Position numbers and translations under genes: made by a program
Shown: positions 17,439 through 25,020 of the stretch, piece after piece
Layout of the letters: each line of letters starts with the position of its first letter
How positions within the stretch are numbered: the stretch's first letter is position 1
The notes under the pieces: model-generated
What the model was told of the DNA's origin: nothing
Seen by the model: the letters and a program-made list of their open reading frames with translations, nothing else
Database searches by the model: none
NCBI RefSeq assembly: GCF_014204985.1
Contig: NZ_JACHMP010000001.1
Span: 1,550,001-1,614,000, forward strand
Source of the DNA: Streptosporangium becharense
GTDB taxonomy: Bacteria > Actinomycetota > Actinomycetes > Streptosporangiales > Streptosporangiaceae
Direction: 5' to 3'
Length of the DNA stretch: 64,000 bases

Positions 17439-19229
17439 ATGTCCGATTCTCAGGAGATCATCGGAGGCCGTTACCGCCTGCTGGAGCACATCGGCCGGGG
17501 AGGCATGGGAACGGTCTGGCGGGCGCGTGACGAGGTGCTGGGACGGCATGTGGCGGTCAAGGAGGTCATCCCATCCCCTGACCTGACCGGCCCCGAACGC
17601 GAGGTCTTCACCCTTCGGACGCTCAGGGAGGCACGCGCCGCCGGACGGATCGGGCACCCGGGGGTGGCCACGGTCTACGACGTGGTCGAGGAGCACGGCC
17701 GGCCGTGGATCGTCATGCAGCTGGTCGACTCCCGCACGCTCGGCGCGGTGATCAGACAGGAGGGGCCGCTGCCCCCGGCGCGGGTGGCGCGGATCGGGCT
17801 GGAGGTGCTCGGAGCGCTGCTCGCCGCGCACCAGGCGGGCGTGCTCCACCGGGATGTCAAACCGGACAACGTCCTGCTGGCCAGGGACGGCCGGGCCGTA
17901 CTCACCGACTTCGGCATCGCCATGCTGGAAGGTGACTCCTCGGTCACCAGGACCGGCGCGCTCATCGGCACCCCGGCGTTCATCGCGCCGGAGCGGGCGA
18001 ACGGCGGGCCGGCGCGGTTCGCCTCCGACCTGTGGTCGCTGGGCGTGACGCTCTACATGGCGGTCGAGGGCCGCTCCCCCTTCGAGCGGGCCCACCCGCT
18101 GGCGACGCTCAGCGCCGTCATGCACGAGGAGCCGCCACCGCTCCGGCGTGCCGGAGCGCTCGGCCCGGTGATCTTCGGTCTGCTCCGCAAGGATCCGGCG
18201 GAGCGCATGTCCGCGCACGACCTGCAGATTCACCTGGCCTCCCTGGTGAACGGCACCTCGCCGGAGCCGACCATGCCCATCGACCTGTCGGCGCCGGTGC
18301 CCGCGCCGGGGGCCGGGGCCGTTCCCGGTCCGGGCGTCTCATCGGCCGCCGCTCCGATGCCGGCGACCGGAGACGTCGCACCCGGGCCCTCGTACGGGCC
18401 CGCGTCCGCTTCCCCGCCCATGCCGGCACCTGCCTCCCCGCCCGTACCGGCACCCGCGGCCTCGTCCGGGGCGGCGTCCCTGTCGTCGTCCGGCCCCGCC
18501 CCGGAGCCCGCCTCCTCGGCCGGGTCCGGCACGGGTGAGGCCCCTCGCAGGAGGCGGCGGCGTCCGGCGCTGTCCGCGCTGGTGGCGGGAGTGCTCGCCC
18601 TCGTCCTGACCTCGGGCGGGGCGGCCTGGGTCGCCGTCAACGGCTCCGAGCAGCCCCCGGCCGGCCCACCGGCCCCGGTGAGCGTGCCCGCCGAGAGCGG
18701 TACCCCGGAGAACAGGCCCGAGCAGGCCCGGCTGCCCACGCGGAAGGACTCCGCACCGGCCCGGCCCGAAGGCACCGGGGAGGGGTCCGCCTCCCCCGCT
18801 CTCCCGGTTCCCGACCGATCCGGACAGGAGAGTCCCGCTCCCACCCAGAGGCCCTCCGGCGAGCCGTCCGACCGGCCGTCGGACGGGGGCCCGCGCGACG
18901 ATTCACGCGGTGACAAGGGGGGCGGCCGCTCCGGGAACGACGACTCCCGGAACGACGACTCCGGCGGCTCCGGCGGCTCCGGTGAGGAGTCGGAGCAGGA
19001 CTCCGGCCGGGACGACTCCGGGAGCACCGGCGAGGACACGGACACCGGGCAGGGTTCCGGCGACGGCTCCGACGAGGGCACCGGTCAGGAGGACGAACTC
19101 TCCGGCGAACGGGTGGAGCCCGCCGGCAGCGTGGGCGGCCCCGTCACGAACGGCCAGGGCAGGGGAAAGAGCAAGGGGAAGGGCCACGGCAAGACGAAGG
19201 GAAAGAAGGGGAAGGGGAAGGCGAAGTGA
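17439..19229 (+). CDS. Receptor Ser/Thr protein kinase with lysine-rich C-terminal tail (3)
   Basis: 596 residues. Kinase domain: GRGGMGTVWRA, Lys41 in VAVKEV, HRDVKPDN with Asp139, TDFGIAM, GTPAFIAPE, SDLWSLGVTLY. A Pro/Ala/Ser linker, then one TM helix at about 377-396 after RRRRRR. The extracellular part has no globular domain: it is Ser/Gly/Asp/Glu-rich and ends in about 20 residues alternating Lys and Gly (KSKGKGHGKTKGKK). It lacks the GW-type domain of the other two kinases. The basic tail could contact anionic wall polymers, which is inference. The ATG at 17439 has only a weak upstream purine run. Confidence 0.88.
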   Translation: MSDSQEIIGGRYRLLEHIGRGGMGTVWRARDEVLGRHVAVKEVIPSPDLTGPEREVFTLRTLREARAAGRIGHPGVATVYDVVEEHGRPWIVMQLVDSRTLGAVIRQEGPLPPARVARIGLEVLGALLAAHQAGVLHRDVKPDNVLLARDGRAVLTDFGIAMLEGDSSVTRTGALIGTPAFIAPERANGGPARFASDLWSLGVTLYMAVEGRSPFERAHPLATLSAVMHEEPPPLRRAGALGPVIFGLLRKDPAERMSAHDLQIHLASLVNGTSPEPTMPIDLSAPVPAPGAGAVPGPGVSSAAAPMPATGDVAPGPSYGPASASPPMPAPASPPVPAPAASSGAASLSSSGPAPEPASSAGSGTGEAPRRRRRRPALSALVAGVLALVLTSGGAAWVAVNGSEQPPAGPPAPVSVPAESGTPENRPEQARLPTRKDSAPARPEGTGEGSASPALPVPDRSGQESPAPTQRPSGEPSDRPSDGGPRDDSRGDKGGGRSGNDDSRNDDSGGSGGSGEESEQDSGRDDSGSTGEDTDTGQGSGDGSDEGTGQEDELSGERVEPAGSVGGPVTNGQGRGKSKGKGHGKTKGKKGKGKAK

Positions 19230-19280
19230 GAAGGCGCCGGCCGCCTGCCGGCCCGGCCCGGGGGCTGCGGCCCGCGGGTG

Positions 19281-20210
19281 TCAGTGGTCGGCCGCGACCA
19301 GTTCCAGGGCCAGGGCGAGGTCGTCCGGGTAGTCGGTGGTGAAGGACATCCACTCGCCCGTCGTGGGGTGTTCGAAGGCCAGCGAGACCGCGTGCAGCCA
19401 CTGGCGGCTCACGCCCAGCCGGGCGGCCAGCGTGGGATCGGCACCGTAGAGCATGTCACCGACGCACGGGTGGCGCAGCGCCGACATGTGGACGCGGATC
19501 TGGTGGGTCCGGCCGGTCTCCAGCTTGATGTCCAGCAACGACGCCGACCGGAACGCCTCCACCGTGTCGTAGTGGGTCACCGACTCCTTGCCACCGGCCA
19601 CCACGGCCCATCGGCCGTCGCCGACGGGGTGCCGGTCGATGGGTGCGTCCACCGTACCGCGGAGGGGGTCGAGATGACCCTGGACGAGCGCGTGGTAGCG
19701 CTTGTCGACCGTGCGCTCCTTGAAGGCCCGCTTGAGGTGGGAGTAGGCGTGCTCGCTCTTGGCCACCACCATGGTGCCGGTGGTGTTGGCGTCGAGCCGG
19801 TGCACGATGCCCTGGCGCTCGGCCGCGCCGCTGGTGGCCACCCGGTGCCCGGCGCCGAGCAGGCCGCCGATCACGGTGGGACCGGTCCAGCCGGTGGTCG
19901 GGTGGGCGGCCACGCCGACCGGTTTGTTGACGACGACGATGTCGTCGTCCTCGTAGACGATCTGCATGCCGGGGACCGGCTCGGCCACCGGCATCGGCGC
20001 GCTGGGCGGCGGGGGGAGGAGCACGTCCAGCCAGGCGCCGCCGTGGACCCGGTCGGACTTGGCCGCGGGCGAGCCGTCGACGAGGACGTCACCGGCGACG
20101 ATCAGCTCGGCGGCGCGGGTGCGGGAGAGCCCGAACAGGCGTGACAGGGCCGCGTCCAGGCGTTCGCCCTCCAGGCCGTCGGGAACCGGGAGACTCCGCC
20201 GGTCAGCCAT
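19281..20210 (-). CDS. RluA/RluD family 23S rRNA pseudouridine synthase
   Basis: 309 residues. An N-terminal S4 RNA-binding domain (about residues 14-75, [23 protein letters not shown]) precedes the RluA-type catalytic domain with [14 protein letters not shown], the catalytic HRLDANTTG (Asp140), KRYHALVQG and [10 protein letters not shown]. It should isomerise specific uridines in 23S rRNA; an RluD-like role is likely, but the exact target cannot be told from sequence. The ATG at 20210 overlaps the lspA stop by 8 bp, as is common in actinobacteria. Confidence 0.92.
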   Translation of the reverse strand: MADRRSLPVPDGLEGERLDAALSRLFGLSRTRAAELIVAGDVLVDGSPAAKSDRVHGGAWLDVLLPPPPSAPMPVAEPVPGMQIVYEDDDIVVVNKPVGVAAHPTTGWTGPTVIGGLLGAGHRVATSGAAERQGIVHRLDANTTGTMVVAKSEHAYSHLKRAFKERTVDKRYHALVQGHLDPLRGTVDAPIDRHPVGDGRWAVVAGGKESVTHYDTVEAFRSASLLDIKLETGRTHQIRVHMSALRHPCVGDMLYGADPTLAARLGVSRQWLHAVSLAFEHPTTGEWMSFTTDYPDDLALALELVAADH

Positions 20211-20835
20211 CGTTCTTCTCCTCTCCGTCCTGCCCGCCCTGCTCCATGTCGCGGGTGCCGTCGATCTGGTATCCCCGCCAGGCGAGGAGGACAGCGAGGA
20301 TACCGCCGCAGACGACCGCCGAGTCGGCCACGTTCCAGATCGGGAAGTGCCCGGGGAAGGTCTCGATGAAGTCGACCACGTGCCCCTGGAACGGCGAGGG
20401 CCTGCCGGGGCCGAAGCCCGAGGGCCAGCGGAAGACGCGGTCGGTCAGGTTGCCGAGCGCCCCGCCGAGCAGCAGGCCGAGCGTCACCGCCCAGGGCAGG
20501 CTGCGCAGGTTGCGGGCGGTGCGCAGGATCGCCACCACGACCCCCGTCGCGACACACGTGAACACGATCGTCAGGCCCGTACCGAGGCCGAAGGCGGCCC
20601 CGGAGTTGAAGATCACCCGGAACTGGAGGAGGTCCGGGATGATCACGAGCGGTTCCCTGCCCTCCAGGGTCCGCAGCACGATCGTCTTCGTCACGAGGTC
20701 GAGGACGTAGACGATCGGGAAGACCGTCATGAGCGTGGCGACCCGCCGCCGGGCCAGGGGCGGGGCGGCCGGCGCCGCCCCGTCCGCGGCGTCGCCGGTC
20801 AGCGGCGCTCCTCCCGCTGCTTGCAGGTCACGCAC
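20203..20835 (-). CDS. lspA: Lipoprotein signal peptidase (signal peptidase II)
   Basis: An aspartyl protease of the membrane that cleaves prolipoprotein signal peptides. Four TM helices are visible ([65 protein letters not shown]). The catalytic aspartates are in NLTDR (about Asp132) and NVADSAVV (about Asp171). I chose GTG at 20835, giving 210 residues, because GAGGG lies 8 bases upstream; it overlaps the 3' end of the traR-like gene by 37 bp. No ATG or GTG with a good ribosome site occurs between that gene's stop and the first TM helix. Start confidence is moderate. Confidence 0.9.
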   Translation of the reverse strand: MRDLQAAGGAPLTGDAADGAAPAAPPLARRRVATLMTVFPIVYVLDLVTKTIVLRTLEGREPLVIIPDLLQFRVIFNSGAAFGLGTGLTIVFTCVATGVVVAILRTARNLRSLPWAVTLGLLLGGALGNLTDRVFRWPSGFGPGRPSPFQGHVVDFIETFPGHFPIWNVADSAVVCGGILAVLLAWRGYQIDGTRDMEQGGQDGEEKNDG

Positions 20836-21218
20836 AGCGTCGCCCTCGGGAACGCCTGCAGGCGCTCCTTTCCGATCGGCTGATGGCACGATTCGCACAC
20901 TCCGTAGGTCCCCGCGTCGATCCGGGCGATCGCTCGCTCGTTCTGCGCGACCAGATCGCGCGAGTTCAGGGTAAGGGCGATCTCACGCTCGCGCTCATAC
21001 GTCCTGGCCCCGGCGTCGGCCTGGTCGTCGCCCGCGCCGTCGGTCACGTCTGCGGACGCGATCTCGGACTCCGCTCTGGCGATCTCCTGGTTGAGCTCCT
21101 GGATCTCCTCGGCCAGTCGCGCGCGCACCTCCGCGAGCTCCTCGGCCGACCACGTGACGACGACACCGTTCTGTGACGGCAATACCGCGCTCTCACCAGC
21201 GCGCACAGTCGCGGCCAT
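20799..21218 (-). CDS. TraR/DksA family C4 zinc-finger protein
   Basis: 139 residues from ATG 21218, chosen for GAGGAGG five bases upstream. A coiled-coil N-terminal half (WSAEELAEVRARLAEEIQELNQEIARAESEIA) is followed by a C4 zinc finger, CESCHQPI ... CVTC. DksA/TraR proteins act in the secondary channel of RNA polymerase; actinobacterial members are sometimes RbpA-independent regulators of unknown target. It is the first gene of a leftward traR-lspA-rluD group and is divergent from the ileS T-box. Confidence 0.85.
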   Translation of the reverse strand: MAATVRAGESAVLPSQNGVVVTWSAEELAEVRARLAEEIQELNQEIARAESEIASADVTDGAGDDQADAGARTYEREREIALTLNSRDLVAQNERAIARIDAGTYGVCESCHQPIGKERLQAFPRATLCVTCKQREERR

Positions 21219-21420
21219 GGCGGCCTCCTCGCTCGATCGGACCGTCTCCGATGCGGTAAACGGTGCGGGCAGCATAGGTCCGCCATAACAGAACGGCAAA
21301 CGACCCGCCGCATTGTTTACCACTCCCGTAACATCCAGCCCCTTCCCCCTGATTCCCCCCAGCCCTCACCGATATGGGGAAGCTTCCGCAGTGCGGGTGC
21401 GTTATCGTGTGGAACCTGCA

Positions 21421-21699
21421 AAGCGATGATGGGGACAACTACCTCCGCTGCCCCTCGCGGGAGCGACCCGGGGACGGTGCGAGCCCGGGGCGAGGCGCGG
21501 AGGGAAAATCACCCCGGAGCCGCCGGAAGAACAGCCCGACGCCCGCCGAGGCGGTCGCGACGGCCCAGTAGACCCGGCCGCAGACCGAAGGAAGAGGGCC
21601 TTCCCCGTGAAGGTCAAGGAGGGTGGTACCGCGGGGCCGCGAGGTCTCGTCCCTCCACACCACTGCCCGTTTCAGCGTCGCGTGGAGGTCCCACCCGTT
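21421..21699 (+). promoter_or_regulatory. T-box riboswitch (translational type) of ileS
   Basis: The conserved T-box sequence is at 21624-21633 (TGGTACCGCG), which binds the tRNA NCCA end. A short stem I is formed by GGGG (21431) with CCCC (21512) and CCTCCGC (21442) with GCGGAGG (21497). Its internal loop contains the Ile specifier ATC at 21508-21510. GGAGGG (21618-21623) can pair with CCCTCC (21651-21656) as antisequestrator. Alternatively CCTCCAC (21652-21658) pairs perfectly with GTGGAGG (21682-21688), which includes the ileS Shine-Dalgarno. Uncharged tRNA-Ile should free the ribosome site. This is the translational T-box class with ultrashort stem I known in actinobacterial ileS. Confidence 0.92.
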
Positions 21700-24600
21700 A
21701 TGTCCGCCTATTTCCGTTCTCTTCCCGCGCAGGTTGACCTGCCCGCACTCGAGCACGAGATGCTCGGCCGGTGGCGGGACGGCAAGATCTTCGAACGCTC
21801 GGTGGAGCAGAACTCCGGCGGCCCCAACTGGGTCTTCTACGAAGGACCGCCCACCGCCAACGGCATGCCCGGCGTGCACCACGTCGAGGCCCGCGTCTTC
21901 AAGGACGTCTTCCCCCGCTACAAGTCGATGCAGGGCTACAACGTGCCCCGCAAGGCCGGCTGGGACTGCCACGGGCTGCCCGTCGAGGTCGCCGTGGAGA
22001 AGGAACTCGGCCTGTCCGGCAAGAAGGACATCGAGGAGTACGGCGTCGCCGAGTTCAACGCCCGGTGCCGCGAGTCGGTGCTGCGGCACGTCGACGCCTT
22101 CGAAGAGATGACCGAGCGCATGGGGTACTGGATCGACCTGTCCCAGGCGTACCGGACGATGGACCCGGCGTACGTGGAGTCCGTCTGGTGGTCCCTCAAG
22201 GTGATCTTCGACAAGGACCTCCTCTTCCGCGACTTCCGGATCACCCCGTACTGCCCCCGCTGCGGCACCGGCCTGTCCGACCACGAGCTGGGCCAGCCGG
22301 GCGGCTACGAGACGGTCTCCAGCCCGTCGGTCTACGTCCGCATGCCCGCCGTCTCCGGCCCGCTCGCCGAGCTCGGCGCGTCGCTGCTGATCTGGACGAC
22401 CACCCCCTGGACCCTCGTGTCCAACACCGCCGTCGCGGTGCACCCCGACGTGACCTACGTCGCGGCGCGACCGGCCGGCTCCGAGGAGGTGCTGGTGGTC
22501 GCCGCGCCGCTGCTGACCGCCGCACTGGGCGAGGACGCCGAGGTGCTGGCCTCCTTCCCCGGCGCCGAACTGGAGCACACCGCCTACCGGCGCCCGTTCG
22601 ACCTGGTCGACATCCCCGGCGCCCACTACGTGGTGCTCGGCGACTACGTCACCACCGAGGACGGCACCGGCCTGGTCCACCAGGCGCCCGCCTTCGGCGC
22701 CGACGACATGACCACCTGCAAGCGGTACGGCCTGCCCGTGGTCAACCCGATCGGTCCCGACGGCCGCTTCCTGGACAGCGTGCCGCAGGTCGGCGGGAAG
22801 TTCTTCAAGGACGCCGACGAGGGCCTGACGGCCGACCTGGCCGAGCGCGGCCTGCTGTACCGGGGCAACCACTTCGAGCACAGCTACCCGCACTGCTGGC
22901 GCTGCCACACCGCGCTGCTGTACTACGCCCTGCCCGCGTGGTACATCCGCACCACCGCGATCAAGGACGAACTGCTCGCCGAGAACGAGAAGACCGACTG
23001 GTACCCCGAGACGATCAAGTGGGGCCGTTTCGGCGAGTGGCTGCGCAACAACGTCGACTGGTCGCTGTCACGCTCCCGGTACTGGGGTACCCCACTGCCG
23101 CTGTGGGTCTGCACCGCCGACGAGTCGCACGTGACCTGCGTCGGCTCGCTGGAGGAGCTGAGCCGCCTGTCCGGCCGCGACGTCTCCGGCCTCGACCCGC
23201 ACCGTCCCTACGTCGACGACGTCACGCTGCCCTGCCCCGCCTGCGGCGCCGAGGCGCGCCGGGTGCCGGACGTGATCGACGCCTGGTACGACTCCGGCTC
23301 GATGCCGTTCGCCCAGTGGGGGGCGCCGCACCGCAACGCCGACATGCTCGACGCGGCGTACCCGGCGCAGTTCATCTGCGAGGCCACCGACCAGACCCGC
23401 GGCTGGTTCTACTCGCTGATGGCGGTCGGCACGCTGGTGTTCGGCAGGTCGTCGTACGAGAACGTGCTGTGCCTGGGCCTGATCCTGGCCGAGGACGGAC
23501 GCAAGATGAGCAAGCACCTGGGCAACGTGCTCCAGCCGATCCCGTTGATGGACCAGCACGGCGCCGACGCGCTGCGCTGGTTCATGGCCTGCTCCGGCTC
23601 CCCGTGGGCGGCCCGCCGGGTCGGCCACGGCGCCCTGGAGGAGATCGTCCGCAAGGTCCTGCTCACCTACTGGAACACCGCGTCGTTCTTCACCCTGTAC
23701 GCCAACGCCGAGTCCTGGGACCCGTCCCGGCTCGCCGAGGCCCCCGCTCCCGCGGCGCGCCCGCTGATCGACCGCTGGGCCCTGGCCGAGCTGCACCGTA
23801 CGGTCAGCGAGGTCACCGCGTCGATGGACGTCTTCGACACCGCCCGGGTCGGGCGGCGGCTGACCGAGTTCCTCGACGACCTGTCCAACTGGTACGTCCG
23901 GCGCTCGCGCCGGCGTTTCTGGGCCGGTGACACCGCGGCGTTCGCCACGCTGTACGAGTGCCTGGAGACCGTCACCCGGCTGATGGCACCCGTGGTGCCG
24001 TTCACCACCGACCACGTCTGGGACGTCCTCCGTCAGGCCGACGCCCCGGGGTCGGTGCACCTGGCCTCCTGGCCCCGGGCGGACGCCGAACTGCTGGATC
24101 CCGCGCTGACGGAGCAGATGGCGCTGGTGCGCCGCCTGGTGGAGCTGGGCCGCTCGGCCCGCGCGGCGAGCGGGGTGAAGACCCGTCAGCCGCTCGGCCG
24201 GGCCCTGGTCGGCGCCCCCGGCTGGGCCGGCCTCTCGGCGGAGCTGCGCGAGCTGATCGCCGACGAGCTCAACGTCAAGAACCTGGAGGACCTCTCCGGG
24301 ATCGGGGCCGACCTGGTGGCGTACACGGTCAAGCCCAACTTCCGGGCGCTGGGCAAGCGGTTCGGCTCGCAGACCAAGCTGGTCGCCGCGGCCGTCACCG
24401 CCGCCGACCCCGCGGCACTGGCCGGAGCGCTCCGCTCGGGTTCGCCGGTCACGGTGGACGCGGGCGAGCTGGGCACGGTCGAGCTGGGTGCCGACGACGT
24501 GATCGTCACCGAGCAGCCGAGGTCGGGCTGGGCGGTGGAGTCCGGGGCCGGCGAGACCATCGCCCTGGACCTGACCATCACCGACGAGCTGCGCCGCGCC

Positions 24601-24852
24601 GGCCTGATCCGTGACGTCGTCCGCCTGCTCCAGGACACCCGCAAGTCGACCGGCCTGGCCATCAGCGACCGGATCGACGTCTGGTGGTCCACCGGCGACC
24701 CCGAGCTGGCCGAGGCTCTGCGCACCCAGGGCGGCGCCGTGGCCGACGAGGTGCTCGCCGTCTCCTTCACCGAGGGCTCGGCCGACGGCCTGCCCGTCCA
24801 CCACGACGGCGACCTGGGCCTGACCTTCCAGCTCCGGCGCGTCACGGCCTGA
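21700..24852 (+). CDS. ileS: Isoleucyl-tRNA synthetase, type 2 (eukaryote-like)
   Basis: 1050 residues. Class I synthetase with Rossmann core: the HIGH-equivalent is GVHH (residues 58-61) within PPTANGMPGVHH, and the KMSKS loop is KMSKHLGN. The editing (CP1) domain has LIWTTTPWTLVSNTAV and VTTEDGTGLVHQAPAFGADD. WDCHGLPVE and FICEATDQTRGWFYSLM are typical. Overall it matches type 2 (IleRS2), the mupirocin-tolerant form. The start at ATG 21700 has GGAGGT ten bases upstream, and this is the ribosome site masked by the T-box sequestrator. The altered GXHH signature is discussed in the findings. Confidence 0.96.
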   Translation: MSAYFRSLPAQVDLPALEHEMLGRWRDGKIFERSVEQNSGGPNWVFYEGPPTANGMPGVHHVEARVFKDVFPRYKSMQGYNVPRKAGWDCHGLPVEVAVEKELGLSGKKDIEEYGVAEFNARCRESVLRHVDAFEEMTERMGYWIDLSQAYRTMDPAYVESVWWSLKVIFDKDLLFRDFRITPYCPRCGTGLSDHELGQPGGYETVSSPSVYVRMPAVSGPLAELGASLLIWTTTPWTLVSNTAVAVHPDVTYVAARPAGSEEVLVVAAPLLTAALGEDAEVLASFPGAELEHTAYRRPFDLVDIPGAHYVVLGDYVTTEDGTGLVHQAPAFGADDMTTCKRYGLPVVNPIGPDGRFLDSVPQVGGKFFKDADEGLTADLAERGLLYRGNHFEHSYPHCWRCHTALLYYALPAWYIRTTAIKDELLAENEKTDWYPETIKWGRFGEWLRNNVDWSLSRSRYWGTPLPLWVCTADESHVTCVGSLEELSRLSGRDVSGLDPHRPYVDDVTLPCPACGAEARRVPDVIDAWYDSGSMPFAQWGAPHRNADMLDAAYPAQFICEATDQTRGWFYSLMAVGTLVFGRSSYENVLCLGLILAEDGRKMSKHLGNVLQPIPLMDQHGADALRWFMACSGSPWAARRVGHGALEEIVRKVLLTYWNTASFFTLYANAESWDPSRLAEAPAPAARPLIDRWALAELHRTVSEVTASMDVFDTARVGRRLTEFLDDLSNWYVRRSRRRFWAGDTAAFATLYECLETVTRLMAPVVPFTTDHVWDVLRQADAPGSVHLASWPRADAELLDPALTEQMALVRRLVELGRSARAASGVKTRQPLGRALVGAPGWAGLSAELRELIADELNVKNLEDLSGIGADLVAYTVKPNFRALGKRFGSQTKLVAAAVTAADPAALAGALRSGSPVTVDAGELGTVELGADDVIVTEQPRSGWAVESGAGETIALDLTITDELRRAGLIRDVVRLLQDTRKSTGLAISDRIDVWWSTGDPELAEALRTQGGAVADEVLAVSFTEGSADGLPVHHDGDLGLTFQLRRVTA

Positions 24853-24861
24853 CCCCACCGT

Positions 24862-24966
24862 CCCGCGGCGGCGAACCCCGCCGCGGGCCGGTGGAGGCGG
24901 ATGTTCCGCCCGGCGGAACGCGAAGACCTCCGGGGATGGAGCACGGCTGCTCCATCCCCGGAGGTC
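24862..24966. terminator. Tandem hairpins between convergent ileS and the 657-residue ORF
   Basis: Three hairpins in a row: a 10-bp stem at 24862-24887, a 6-bp stem near 24904-24918, and a perfect 19-bp stem with a CGGC loop at 24925-24966. The last is the strongest hairpin in the window and has no T-run. They sit between convergent genes and should end transcription both ways. Confidence 0.75.
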
Positions 24967-25020
24967 CTCACCGTCGATCGGGTGATCCCCCGCCACCGGC
25001 GACGCTCGTGACCGGCGCGC

